DNA from: Alloyangia mangrovi
GTDB lineage: Bacteria > Pseudomonadota > Alphaproteobacteria > Rhodobacterales > Rhodobacteraceae
NCBI RefSeq assembly: GCF_002300555.2
Contig: NZ_NTHN02000026.1
Coordinates: forward strand, 1-64,000
DNA length: 64,000 nt
Direction of reading: 5' to 3'
Shown here in pieces: positions 54,252-64,000 of this stretch. Numbering within the stretch: the first letter of the stretch is position 1; each line of letters begins with the position of its first letter. The notes below the pieces were generated by a model. The model did not search any database, was not told where the DNA came from, and saw nothing but the letters and a program-made list of their open reading frames with translations. The position numbers and the translations under genes were made by a program.

Positions 54252-54695
54252 ATGTCGAAATCTCCCCGCCTCGCTGCCCGCGCCGTGCTGCTGCACGAGG
54301 ACCGGCTGCTGCTGGTCAACGCCTGGCCTGGCGGCAAGAGCGACCTCTGGTGCGCGCCGGGCGGCGGTGTCGAGCCCGGGGCCTCGTTGCCCGACAACCT
54401 CGCCCGCGAGCTGCGCGAGGAGACCGGGCTCGAGGTCAGGGTCGGCCCGCCCTGCCTGGTCAACGAGTTCCACGATCCGGGCAGCGGCTTCCACCAGGTC
54501 GAGATCTTCTTCCGCTGCCGCCTCGTCTCGGGGCAGATCGACTCCGCCTGGCATGACCCTGAGGGCGTGGTGACCGAGCGCCGCTTCGTCACCCGCGCCG
54601 AGATGGAGGGGCTGCGCTTCAAGCCGGACAGCCTGCCGCATGTGGCCTGGGGCAGGGGCTTCGGCTACGACCCGCTCGAGCCGATCCAGCATTGA
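54252..54695 (+). CDS. Nudix domain protein with altered Nudix box
   Basis: The 147-residue Nudix fold starts MSKSPRLAARAVLLHEDRLL. The box reads GGVEPGASLPDNLARELREE, then TGLEV. The REXXEE core is intact, but the first conserved Glu of G-x5-E is Ala (GAS where most relatives have GES). Metal binding by the remaining glutamates may suffice, or the enzyme may be altered. The substrate is unknown. It lies 40 bp before the ABC transporter genes on the same strand, so co-transcription is possible. Confidence 0.85.
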   Translation: MSKSPRLAARAVLLHEDRLLLVNAWPGGKSDLWCAPGGGVEPGASLPDNLARELREETGLEVRVGPPCLVNEFHDPGSGFHQVEIFFRCRLVSGQIDSAWHDPEGVVTERRFVTRAEMEGLRFKPDSLPHVAWGRGFGYDPLEPIQH

Positions 54696-54735
54696 GCGTC
54701 TGGACCGCGCCCCGACCTGCGCATAACGTGGCGCC

Positions 54736-55680
54736 ATGCTAGGCTACGCGCTCAAACGTCTGACCTCGCTGGCGCTTTCCCTGCTGGTGGCGTCGCTGGT
54801 CATCTTCCTGGTGGTCGAGGTCGCCCCCGGCGATCCGGCCAGCTACATGCTCGGGCTGAATGCGCAGCCCGACACGGTGGCAGCGCTGCGCAACGAGCTC
54901 GGTCTCGACCTGCCGAAGTGGCAGCGCTACCTGAGCTGGCTCGGCGGCATGCTGTCGGGTGATTTCGGCACCTCCTACACCTACCGCACGCCGGTGGCGC
55001 AAATGGTGGCCGACCGCATCACCGTCTCGCTGCCGCTGGCGCTCTACGCGCTGGGGCTCTCGACTCTGATCGCGCTGCCCGCAGGGATCTACGCCGCCGC
55101 CCGCCGCGGCAAGGCAGGCGATGCGGCGGTGATCGGGGCGACGCAGCTCGGCATCGCCATCCCGAACTTCTGGTTCGCCATGCTGCTGGTGCTGCTCTTC
55201 GCGCTGAAGCTGCGCTGGTTCAGCGCCGGCGGCTTTCCTGGCTGGGAAAGCCCGCTCATGGCGCTGAAATCGCTCACCCTTCCGGCGGTGGCGCTGGCCC
55301 TGCCGCAGGCCGCGATCCTCGCCCGGGTCATGCGCAGCTCGCTGATCGACATCCTGTCGGAGGATTTCATCCGCACCGCGCGCGCCAAGGGGCTCTCGCG
55401 GCGGCAGGCGCTCTGGCGGCACGGGCTTCGCAATGCACTCATCCCGGTGCTGACCATCCTCGGGCTGCAGTTCTCCTTCCTTCTGGCAGGGGCGATCATC
55501 ATCGAGCAGGTTTTCTTCCTGCCGGGGCTGGGCCGGCTGATCTTCCAGTCGATCACCCAGCGCGACCTCATCGTCGTCGAAAGCGTCGTCATGCTGCTGG
55601 TCTTCGCGGTGATCGCGGTGAACTTCCTCACCGACATGGCCTATGCGCTTGCCGACCCGAGGCTGAGGCACCCGCGATGA
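54736..55680 (+). CDS. Peptide/opine/nickel-type ABC transporter permease 1 (DppB-like)
   Basis: The 314-residue inner-membrane permease has six predicted TM helices. N-terminal MLGYALKRLTSLALSLLVAS is followed by the DppB hallmark FLVVEVAPGDPASYMLGL. The EAA loop is FIRTARAKGLSRRQALWRHG. The C-terminal helix ends ADPRLRHPR. It couples with the second permease by an ATGA overlap at 55677. No substrate-binding protein gene is nearby, so substrate assignment is not possible. Confidence 0.93.
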   Translation: MLGYALKRLTSLALSLLVASLVIFLVVEVAPGDPASYMLGLNAQPDTVAALRNELGLDLPKWQRYLSWLGGMLSGDFGTSYTYRTPVAQMVADRITVSLPLALYALGLSTLIALPAGIYAAARRGKAGDAAVIGATQLGIAIPNFWFAMLLVLLFALKLRWFSAGGFPGWESPLMALKSLTLPAVALALPQAAILARVMRSSLIDILSEDFIRTARAKGLSRRQALWRHGLRNALIPVLTILGLQFSFLLAGAIIIEQVFFLPGLGRLIFQSITQRDLIVVESVVMLLVFAVIAVNFLTDMAYALADPRLRHPR

Positions 55681-56488
55681 GACCCTCCCTGCTCCTCGGC
55701 GCCGCGCTGACCCTGATTTTCACCTTCGCGGCGCTCCTCTCCTTCGTCTGGACGCCCGGCGACGTTACGGCGGTCGACATCGCCTCGCGCCTGCAACCGC
55801 CCTCCGCCGTGCACTGGCTCGGCACCGACCAGCTCGGCCGCGACCTGCTGAGCATGGTGATGACCGGCGCGCGCACCTCGCTCGCCGTGGCGCTCGTGGC
55901 CGTGGGCCTCGGCATGGGGCTGGGCGTGCCGCTGGGGCTCGCTGCCGCCGCGCGGCAGGGCGGCTGGCTCGACGAGCTGGTGATGCGCACCAATGATCTG
56001 ATCTTCGCCTTCCCCTCGCTGGTCATCGCCATCCTGATCACCGCCATCTTCGGCCCCGGCGCGCTCAACGCCATCCTTGCCATCGGCATCTTCAACATCC
56101 CGGTCTTCGCCCGGCTGACCCGCGGCGCGGCGCTGAGCTACTGGCGGCGCGAGTTCATCCTCGCCGCCCGCGTCGCCGGCAAGGGCGCATCGCGGATCAG
56201 CGTCGAGCACATCCTGCCCAACCTTGCCAACCTCTTGATCGTGCAGGGCACCATCCAGTTCTCGCTCGGCATCCTCGCCGAGGCGGGGCTCTCCTACGTC
56301 GGTCTCGGTGCGCAGCCGCCGGTGCCGAGCTGGGGCCGGATGCTGGCCGACGCGCAGACCATGGTGTCCCTCGCCCCGCATGTGGCCATCGTGCCCGGCC
56401 TCGCGATCCTGCTCACGGTTCTCGGTCTCAACCTGCTCGGAGACGGGCTGCGCGACGCCCTCGATCCCCGCCTGAGGCCCTCCCGCGC

Positions 56489-56492
<4 letters not shown>
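55677..56492 (+). CDS. Peptide/opine/nickel-type ABC transporter permease 2 (DppC-like)
   Basis: The 271-residue permease has six TM helices and DppC-type motifs: VHWLGTDQLGRDLLSMVMTG, the EAA loop FILAARVAGKGASRISVEHI and the C-terminal GDGLRDALDPRLRPSRA. It overlaps both neighbours by four bases (ATGA), giving a translationally coupled B-C-ATPase operon. The N-terminus is short, with one hydrophobic helix before the core. Confidence 0.93.
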
Positions 56493-58157
<1,665 letters not shown>

Positions 58158-58180
<23 letters not shown>

Positions 58181-59605
58181 CAGCGCCCGCGTGCTCATTG
58201 GCGGCACATGGCGCGAGACCGCGGACACGCTGCCGCTGAGCGATCCATCCACGGGCGAAGAGATCGGACGCATTGCCCGCGGCGGCACGGCAGAGATCGA
58301 CGAGGCGGTGGCGGCGGCGCAGGCCGCGCTTGATGGGGAATGGGGGGGCGATGACCGCGCTGGAGCGCGGACGCATCCTCACCCGCATCGGTCTGCTGGT
58401 TCTGGAAAACGTCGACCTGCTCGCCCGGATCGAGGCGCAGGACGTGGGCAAGCCGCTGACGCAGGCGCGCGCCGACGCGGTGGCGCTGGCGCGCTACTGC
58501 GAATTCTACGGCGGCGCGGCGGACAAGCTCCACGGCGAGACCATTCCCTATCTCGGTGGCTATACCGTCTACACATTGCGCGAGCCGCATGGGGTGACAG
58601 GACATATCGTGCCGTGGAACTACCCGATGCAGATCATCGGCCGCTCGGTCGGCGCGGCGCTGGCCATGGGCAACGCCTGCGTACTGAAACCGGCCGAGGA
58701 TGCTTGCCTGACGGCGCTGCATTTCGCCGATCTGGCGCAGCAGGCGGGGCTTCCGGCGGGCGCGCTCAACGTGGTCCCGGGGCTGGGGGCCGAGGCGGGC
58801 GCGGCGCTGTCGGCCCATCCCGGCGTGCAGCACATGAGCTTTACCGGCTCGGTTGCCACCGGCGCTGCCGTGCAGCGCGCCGCTGCGGACAACGTGATCC
58901 CGGTGACGCTGGAACTGGGGGGGGAAATCCCCGCAGCTGGTGTTTGCCGATGCCGATCTCGACGCGGCGCTGCCGTTCCTCGTCAACGCCGGGCTGCAGA
59001 ACGCCGGGCAGACCTGCTCGGCCTCCTCGCGCATCCTCGTGCAGCGGGAGATCCTCGACGAGGTGATGGCGCGCATGGCCGCCGCCTACGAGGCCAAGGT
59101 CGTCGGTCCCGCCATGGACGACCGCGACATCGGCCCGCTGATCAATGCGGCCCAGAAGCGACGGGTTGAAGGGTTCCTCGAGCAGGGAGCAGACCTGCCG
59201 GTGCTGGCGCGGGCGCGGCTGGCCGAGGGTCTGCCCGAGGGCGGGCATTACGTCGCCCCCTGCCTTTACGGCCCGGTCGCGGCGGAGCACGCGCTGGCGC
59301 AGGACGAGATCTTCGGCCCGGTGCAGGTGGTCATCCCCTTCGAGGACGAGGCAGACGCGCTGCGCATCGCCAACGGCACCTCCTACGGGCTTGTCGCCAG
59401 TGTCTGGACCCGCGATGGCGCGCGGCAGATGCGCCTGGCGAGGAAGCTGAAGGTGGGGCAGGTGTTCCTGAACAACTACGGCGCCGGGGGCGGGGTGGAA
59501 CTGCCCTTCGGCGGGGTCGGCAAGTCCGGCCACGGACGGGAGAAGGGCTTCGAGGCGCTCTACGGCTTCTCGGTGCTGAAGACGGTGGCGGCGCATCACG
59601 GCTGA
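58158..59605 (+). CDS. NAD(P)-dependent aldehyde dehydrogenase (two apparent frameshifts)
   Basis: The start MPEGSPFDSARVLIGGTWRE lies inside the ATPase 3' end (23-bp overlap, RBS GGGAGGAG). Two G-runs break the frame: seven G at 58342-58348 and eight at 58917-58924. Removing one base from each restores 481 residues: GEWGAMTALERGRILTRIGL at the first and VTLELGGKSPQLVFADADLD at the second. Family motifs are GHIVPWNYPMQIIGRSVGAA, FTGSVATGAA and the catalytic Cys in NAGQTCSASSRI. A betaine-aldehyde or semialdehyde-type substrate is plausible but not deducible. Error is favoured, but decay is not excluded. Confidence 0.87.
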
Positions 59606-59639
59606 GCGCTGACCCGCGGAAATGAGGGAGGAGACAGGC

Positions 59640-60380
59640 ATGAGACTTGAAGGAAAGACCGCCATCGTGACCGGCGCGGGCTCGGGCTTCGGCGCGGGGA
59701 TCGCGCGGCGTTTCGCGGCGGAGGGCGCGCGGGTCATGGTTGCCGACATCAACATGGAGGGCGCCATGGAGGTGGCCTCGGAGTTCGGTGGCATCGCGCA
59801 TGAGGTGAACGTGGCCGACGGTGCCTCGGTCGAGGAAATGGCGCTGCGCGCCGGGGCCGAGCTGGGGCGGGTCGACATCCTTGTGAACAACGCCGGGATC
59901 ACCCATCTGCCGGGTTTCATGGAAGACATCAGCGAGGCGGATTTCGACCGCGTCATGGCGGTGAACTGCAAGTCGGTCTACTTGACGGCCCGCGCGCTGG
60001 TGGCAGGGATGAAGGAGCGTGGCGCCGGGGCGATCCTCAATGTCGCCTCGACGGCGGGGGTCTCGCCGCGGCCGAAGCTGAACTGGTACAACGCCTCCAA
60101 GGGCTGGATGATCACCGCGACGCGGGCCATGGCGATCGAGCTTGCGCCCTTCGGCGTGCGGGTCAACGCGCTGAACCCCGTGGCGGGAGACACGCCGCTG
60201 CTGAAGAGCTTCATGGGCGAGGACACGCCCGAAATGCGCGCCAAGTTCCTCTCGACCATCCCCATGGGCCGGTTCTCGACCCCCGAGGATCTCGCGAATG
60301 CGGCGCTCTACCTCTGTTCCGACGAGGCCTCGCTGGTGACGGGGGTCTGCATGGAGGTGGATGGCGGGCGCTGCATCTGA
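59640..60380 (+). CDS. SDR family oxidoreductase
   Basis: The 246-residue classical short-chain dehydrogenase has cofactor motif IVTGAGSGFGAGIARRFAAE, with Asp after strand 2 (VADIN) suggesting NAD, the NNAG motif ILVNNAGITHLPGFM and catalytic Tyr/Lys in WYNASKGW. The C-terminus TGVCMEVDGGRCI is typical of FabG-like enzymes. The start is the ATG at 59640 after GGGAGGAG. It lies 34 bp after the aldehyde dehydrogenase gene, so probably in one operon. The substrate is unknown. Confidence 0.92.
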   Translation: MRLEGKTAIVTGAGSGFGAGIARRFAAEGARVMVADINMEGAMEVASEFGGIAHEVNVADGASVEEMALRAGAELGRVDILVNNAGITHLPGFMEDISEADFDRVMAVNCKSVYLTARALVAGMKERGAGAILNVASTAGVSPRPKLNWYNASKGWMITATRAMAIELAPFGVRVNALNPVAGDTPLLKSFMGEDTPEMRAKFLSTIPMGRFSTPEDLANAALYLCSDEASLVTGVCMEVDGGRCI

Positions 60381-60389
60381 CCCCCGCGA

Positions 60390-60456
60390 AGGGAGGGGGG
60401 GCTCTGCCCCCGTCCGCTGCGCGGACTCCCCCGGGATATTTCTGCCTAGAAGAAGG
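60390..60456 (-). repeat. Dispersed intergenic repeat, copy H (inverted orientation)
   Basis: Read on the minus strand, the core TTCTTCTAGGcagAAATATC is followed by the 6-bp stem GTCCGC-gca-GCGGAC (plus-strand 60412-60426) and a GGGGGCagaGCCCCC-type hairpin. It lies between the SDR and P1 peptidase genes. The end hairpin has a seven-G run (60395-60401). Confidence 0.85.
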
Positions 60457-60603
60457 GCGCGGGTTTTCGCTTTTCCTTCGGGTGCAGGCGGCGTAGCGGT
60501 TTTGAGCCGACGGAAACCTGCAAAGGCGCCTGCGACAGCGGGCGCCCTTGTTTTTTGCCGCAGTGCAGCAAAATATCAACCTGTGGCTGCAAGGAGTGGA
60601 CTC

Positions 60604-61610
60604 ATGCGACCCGGCCCTCTCAACCTGATCACCGACGTGCCCGACCTGCGGGTGGGCAATGCCGAGGATTCCTTTCTGAAATCCGGCGTCTCCGTGGTGA
60701 CCGCCGCGGCGCCCATGGTGGCCTCGGTCTCGGTCATGGGCGGCGCGCCCGGCACCCGCGAGACGGACCTCTTGGCACCTGACAAATCCGCGCCGGGGGT
60801 CGATGCGCTGGTGCTCTCGGGGGGGCAGCGCCTTCGGGCTGGCGGCGGCGCAGGGGGTGATGGACGCGCTGCACGAGGAGGGGCGGGGCTTCGAGGTCTT
60901 CTCGGCGCGGGTGCCCATCGTGCCGGCGGCGATTCTGTTCGACCTGCTCAACGGGGGCGACAAGCATTGGGGGGGTGAACCCCTACCCCGGGCTTGGGCG
61001 GCAGGCGCTGGCCAATGCCGGTAGCAACTTCAAGCTCGGCTCGCGCGGGGCGGGCTGCGGTGCGCAGACCGCGCAGCACAAGGGCGGGCTGGGTTCGGCC
61101 TCGCTGGTGCTGGAGGGCGGGATCACGGTCGGCGCGCTGGTGGCAGTGAACCCGATGGGCAGCGCGACCACCCCCTCGGGGCGGCATTTCTGGTCGGCGC
61201 CCTTCGAGATCGGAGCGGAATTCGGCGGGCTCGGACCCGAGCCGGCGGCGGGCTACCGGGAGATGCCGGAGAGCCGCAAGCTGGGGGCGATGGCGGCGCT
61301 CGGGAACACCACGATCGCCGTGGTCGCCACTGACGCGCAGATCGACAAGGCGCAGGCGCATCGCATCGCCGTGGCGGCGCAGGACGGCATCGGCCGGGCG
61401 ATCCTGCCGGCGCATTCACCGATGGACGGGGACCTTGTGTTTGCCTGCTCCACGGGCCGCGTGCCGCTTGTCGAGCCGGTGAGGCAGCTGGCGCAGATCG
61501 GTCACGCGGCAAGCCTCTGCCTCGCCCGCGCCATCGCGCGCGGCGTCTGGGAGGCGACGCCGGCCCTGGGCGACACGCTGCCGACGCTGCGCGAGGAGTT
61601 GGGGCTCTAG
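60604..61610 (+). CDS. P1 family peptidase, DmpA/NylC type (two apparent frameshifts)
   Basis: This is an N-terminal-nucleophile hydrolase that self-cleaves into two chains. Seven-G runs at 60819-60825 and 60969-60975 break the frame. With six in each, LVLSGGSAFGLAAAQGVMDA and GDKHWGVNPYPGLGRQALAN are restored, for 334 residues. The likely self-cleavage site is Asn-Thr in AALGNTTIAVVATDAQ, as in NylC-type enzymes, followed by the C-terminal chain. Members cut aminopeptide or oligoamide bonds. RBS AAGGAG precedes the ATG. Its place after the ABC/ALDH/SDR genes suggests catabolism of an imported amide (inference). Confidence 0.86.
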
Positions 61611-61620
61611 CGCGCCCGGC

Positions 61621-62409
61621 TCAGCGCAGGATCGGCGGGCTGTCGGGGTCGGAGCCGGGGGCGATCCGCTCGACGCGTGTCGGCTGCTCGATCTCGGGCA
61701 GGTCGAAGCGCAGGCCGACACGGGTCAGGCTGGCTGCGAGCTCGTCGCTGTCGCGTAGGAAGAGCACGTCGAGCGCGCCCGCCTCGATGCCGGAGAAGAC
61801 CAGCGCCTCGTTCACCGCGCGGGCGAGGGCATCCTCGGCGCCGGGCACCGCGCCGGCGAAGGCGAGGATGTGACCGCGCCCGCCGCCCTCGTAGGTGGCG
61901 CCAGCGAGCCAGGCGCAGCGAGCGAAGCCGGCGGCGGTGGCCAACTTGGTGTCGAGCGCCGCGAGCAGCGCCTCGGGCAGGCCGCCGGGCTTGGTGACCT
62001 CCTCGATCCGGGCCGCCTCTTCACGGGGACCGTGCCCGAGCGTTGCCGCCAGCCAGTCCACCGCCTCGGCGGGGAGCAGGGTGGAGGCCTCGGAGACCTC
62101 GATGTTCACCGCGAGGCCGATGCCCTGCCCGGCGAGCATGTTGGCCACGGCACGGCCCGAGAGCGCGGCATAGGGCGCGGCGCGGCCGACGAATTGCGAC
62201 AGGCGCTCCTCGCGGTCGAAGACCAGCACGAAGCGCGCGTCGCCGAGGTCGAAGAGCTCGGGTTCGATCTGGTCGCCGTCGATTTCGCGGGTCAGCAGCA
62301 GGAAAAGCTCGCCGTCGGCCAGGCGCTCGTAGAAGCGCAGGCGGGCGGTGTCATCCTCGGGGGCGGCCTCCATCGCGCTGAGCGCGGCGTCGAGCGGTGT
62401 AATCGTCAT
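61621..62409 (-). CDS. SseB family protein
   Basis: The 262-residue protein has an SseB-like N-terminal domain (about 1-130: TPLDAALSAMEAAPEDDTAR, FYERLADGELFLLLTREIDG, RFVLVFDREERLSQFVGRAA). The C-terminal half is enzyme-associated and of unknown role. The ATG at 62409 (MTITPLD) is chosen. The open frame to 62484 overlaps the upstream gene without conserved content. Its start overlaps the stop of the uracil-DNA glycosylase-like gene by 4 bp. Confidence 0.85.
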   Translation of the reverse strand: MTITPLDAALSAMEAAPEDDTARLRFYERLADGELFLLLTREIDGDQIEPELFDLGDARFVLVFDREERLSQFVGRAAPYAALSGRAVANMLAGQGIGLAVNIEVSEASTLLPAEAVDWLAATLGHGPREEAARIEEVTKPGGLPEALLAALDTKLATAAGFARCAWLAGATYEGGGRGHILAFAGAVPGAEDALARAVNEALVFSGIEAGALDVLFLRDSDELAASLTRVGLRFDLPEIEQPTRVERIAPGSDPDSPPILR

Positions 62410-63002
62410 GTCAGGACCTCGCGGACACGGGCGCGCAGGACGGGCAGGAGCTCGGCCTCGAACCACGGATTGCGTTTGAGCCAACCCGTATTGCGCCAGG
62501 ACGGGTGGGGCAAGGGCAGAGCGTGGGGAAGATGGTCGCGCCAGGCGGCAACGGTCTCGGTCACGCCGGTCTTCGTGCCGAGATGATACCGCTGCGCGGC
62601 TCCGCCGACGTAAAGCCGCAGGGAGAGCGGGCCGAGCGCCTCGAAGAGTGCGTCGTGCCAGGTGGCGCGGCAGATGGGCGGCGGTGGCAGGTCTGAGCCC
62701 TTGGCGTCATAGCCCGGGAAGCAGAAGGCCATGGGCACGATGGCAACGCGGGATTGGTCCCAGAATTCCGCCTTGTTGAGGCCGAGCCAGTCGCGCAGCC
62801 GGTCACCCGAGGGATCGTCGAAGGGCCGTCCCGATTTGTGCACGCGCATCCCGGGTGCCTGCCCGGCGATCAGCAGCCGCGCGCCGGGGCGGAACCAGGG
62901 CACCGGGCGCGGGCTGTGCTGGGTGGCGGTGGCGGCGAACCGCTCGGCGCAGAGGCGGCAGGTGGCGATGCTGTCTCGGAGAGGGCTCAGGCGCTCGGTC
63001 AT
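62406..63002 (-). CDS. Uracil-DNA glycosylase family protein
   Basis: The 198-residue protein is of the UDG superfamily (COG1573-like). The N-terminal ATCRLCAERFA carries a CxxC that recalls the iron-sulfur ligands of family 4 enzymes. The catalytic motif region is LLIAGQAPGMRVHKSGRPFD, and the C-terminal motif is LPLPHPSWRNTGWL. Both usual uracil-pocket motifs are modified relative to canonical family 4 (GEAPG and HPSP), so activity on uracil is likely but not certain. It is translationally coupled to the SseB gene. Confidence 0.85.
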   Translation of the reverse strand: MTERLSPLRDSIATCRLCAERFAATATQHSPRPVPWFRPGARLLIAGQAPGMRVHKSGRPFDDPSGDRLRDWLGLNKAEFWDQSRVAIVPMAFCFPGYDAKGSDLPPPPICRATWHDALFEALGPLSLRLYVGGAAQRYHLGTKTGVTETVAAWRDHLPHALPLPHPSWRNTGWLKRNPWFEAELLPVLRARVREVLT

Positions 63003-63213
63003 GTGGCAGAGATAGTGCTTGGGGACTCGGCCTACCAGTGGCGCGGCAGTGGCGCGGCGGCACAGGCGGGTACGACTGTCCGCGCTTTGGAGAGGGTGGG
63101 GAGAAGACAGGAGGGATGTTTCAACTTTTGGCCATAATCTGACCTAATTCGCCAAATATTCGTCACGTAACCCGGGGGCCGGAGTATGTTGGCCCTGTGT
63201 ATGGGGCTGGGTG

Positions 63214-63873
63214 ATGATTGAATTCGATATGGTCAGCAAGTCCTTCTGGACTGGGGAGCGCCGCAAGGTGATCCTTGATCACGTGTCCTTCCAGGTCACC
63301 GTCGGCGAGAGCATTGGGATCCTTGCCCCGAACGGCACCGGCAAGACCACCCTCATCCGCATGATGGCCGGGCTCGAGAAACCCGACGAGGGCGAGATCC
63401 GCCGGACCTCGCGCGTGTCATTCCCGCTCGGCTTCATGGGCGGCGTGGTGTCGAAGATCTCGGCGCGCGAGAACGCCCGCTTCATCGCCCGCATGTATGG
63501 GCTCGATCCCGAGTACGTCGAGGCCTTCTGCCGCTGGCTTTGCGGGCTGGGCGAATATTTCGACCAGCCGATCGGCACCTATTCGTCGGGGATGAAGGCG
63601 CGGTTCACCTTCTCGCTGATGCTGGCGCTGGACTTCGACATCTACCTCATCGACGAGGGCATGCCGAGCTCCACCGACGCCGAGTTCAACCGCAAGGCGG
63701 GCGAGATCCTCGCGGAACGCCTGCGCACCACGACCATCGTGATCGTCTCGCACCAGCCGGCGATCCTCGAGAAATTCGCCCGCAAGGCGGCGGTCCTGAT
63801 GGACGGAAAGCTGCACCAGTTTGACACCTTGGAAGAAGCGAAACGGCTCTATGACTACGAAACCCAAGGCTAA
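63214..63873 (+). CDS. kpsT: Capsule polysaccharide export ATPase (KpsT/CtrD-like)
   Basis: The 219-residue single-domain ABC ATPase of an ABC-2 polysaccharide exporter has Walker A GILAPNGTGKTTLIRMMAGL, a short signature TYSSGMKARFTFSLMLALDF and Walker B IYLIDEGMPSSTDAEF. The MIEFDMVSKSF start and absence of a C-terminal carbohydrate-binding domain fit KpsT. The ATG at 63214 is chosen over a GTG one codon upstream. The 3' end overlaps the next gene by 23 bp, marking the start of a capsule-export operon that continues beyond the window. Confidence 0.9.
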   Translation: MIEFDMVSKSFWTGERRKVILDHVSFQVTVGESIGILAPNGTGKTTLIRMMAGLEKPDEGEIRRTSRVSFPLGFMGGVVSKISARENARFIARMYGLDPEYVEAFCRWLCGLGEYFDQPIGTYSSGMKARFTFSLMLALDFDIYLIDEGMPSSTDAEFNRKAGEILAERLRTTTIVIVSHQPAILEKFARKAAVLMDGKLHQFDTLEEAKRLYDYETQG

Positions 63874-64000
63874 GAAGTTCCGCATCCGCCGCCCCGAGCC
63901 GGGACAGGTTCCGCCCGCCGCCGGGCAGGCGGAATCGCTGCTGCCTGACGCTCACGGCGCCGAGCAGGAGAGCGCGGCTGCCGCCGCGCCGAAGGCGGCG
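63851..64000 (+). CDS. Start of a capsule-export inner-membrane protein (KpsE/Wza-partner-like), truncated by window end
   Basis: The frame from ATG 63851 stays open for 50 codons to the window edge: MTTKPKAKKFRIRRPEPGQV, then a Pro/Ala/Glu-rich segment. The basic TKPKAKKFRIRR start followed by a low-complexity cytoplasmic stretch is what I expect at the N-terminus of KpsE-type capsule export proteins next to kpsT. No transmembrane or coiled-coil part is visible yet, so the call rests on context and the overlap with kpsT. Confidence 0.6.
   Translation, partial: MTTKPKAKKFRIRRPEPGQVPPAAGQAESLLPDAHGAEQESAAAAAPKAA

Overview
The window is about 64 kb of very GC-rich chromosomal DNA. It most resembles an alphaproteobacterium of the Rhodobacterales (Roseobacter group). 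Several features point there: the chvI-chvG-hprK-rapZ-EIIA-HPr cluster divergent from ATP-dependent pckA, a shortened HprK, a short dapE/dapC/ftsK/lolA block, DUF6473 and DUF3576 proteins, a Gram-negative porin and phasin, and an intergenic repeat with the core TTCTTCTAGGnnnAAATATCCC. I cannot fix the genus. Almost all of it is housekeeping sequence. I see no rRNA, tRNA, insertion sequence, prophage or CRISPR array.

Layout. 1-8.6 kb: cell-envelope and RNA-turnover genes (EnvC-like end, ctpA, rppH, an MltB-type transglycosylase, a WYL regulator divergent from a GST, rnr). 8.9-17.1 kb: dapE, dapC, ftsK, lolA, a lipoprotein transglycosylase and hspQ. 17.2-23.4 kb (minus strand): ltaE, ycgN, ribF, a MocR regulator, YggS and a TPR-sulfotransferase. 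23.5-26.7 kb: porin, a DUF3576 lipoprotein and a glycosyltransferase. 26.9-34.9 kb: leuS-lptE-holA on plus, then YrhK, pheS, rplT, rpmI and pyk on minus. 35-41 kb: formylglutamate amidohydrolase, DUF1244, a solitary Rieske oxygenase, a GST, phasin, DUF6473 and a 3-hydroxybutyryl-CoA dehydrogenase. 41-49 kb: acyltransferase, the regulatory PTS and ChvGI cluster, then pckA. 49.5-54.7 kb: YbjN, LDH, purE, purK, a solitary PhnM and a Nudix protein. 54.7-61.6 kb: a peptide/opine-type ABC importer without a binding protein, then an aldehyde dehydrogenase, an SDR and a NylC/DmpA-type hydrolase. 61.6-64 kb: SseB, a uracil-DNA glycosylase family protein and the start of a capsule-export locus.

How genes connect. 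The 41-48.6 kb block couples envelope-stress signalling (ChvGI) and a carbon/nitrogen-sensing PTS without visible sugar permeases to gluconeogenesis. LacI-type operator-like sites lie in front of both pckA and pyk, which suggests reciprocal control of gluconeogenesis and glycolysis. Related GCAA/TTGC palindromes lie near the phasin and the hydroxybutyryl-CoA dehydrogenase.

Two window-wide observations matter most. (1) Six genes (dapE, the lipoprotein transglycosylase, ycgN, hprK, the aldehyde dehydrogenase, the P1 peptidase) carry eight frameshifts. Every one is an apparent extra base in a G/C run of 7-8, and removing it restores a full-length protein each time. This is most simply a systematic homopolymer overcall. 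(2) A dispersed repeat occurs eight times. Its small hairpin keeps its base-pairing while the arm sequence changes, and one copy forms the start of the ABC-transporter ATPase reading frame. I found no clear new defence or biosynthetic system.
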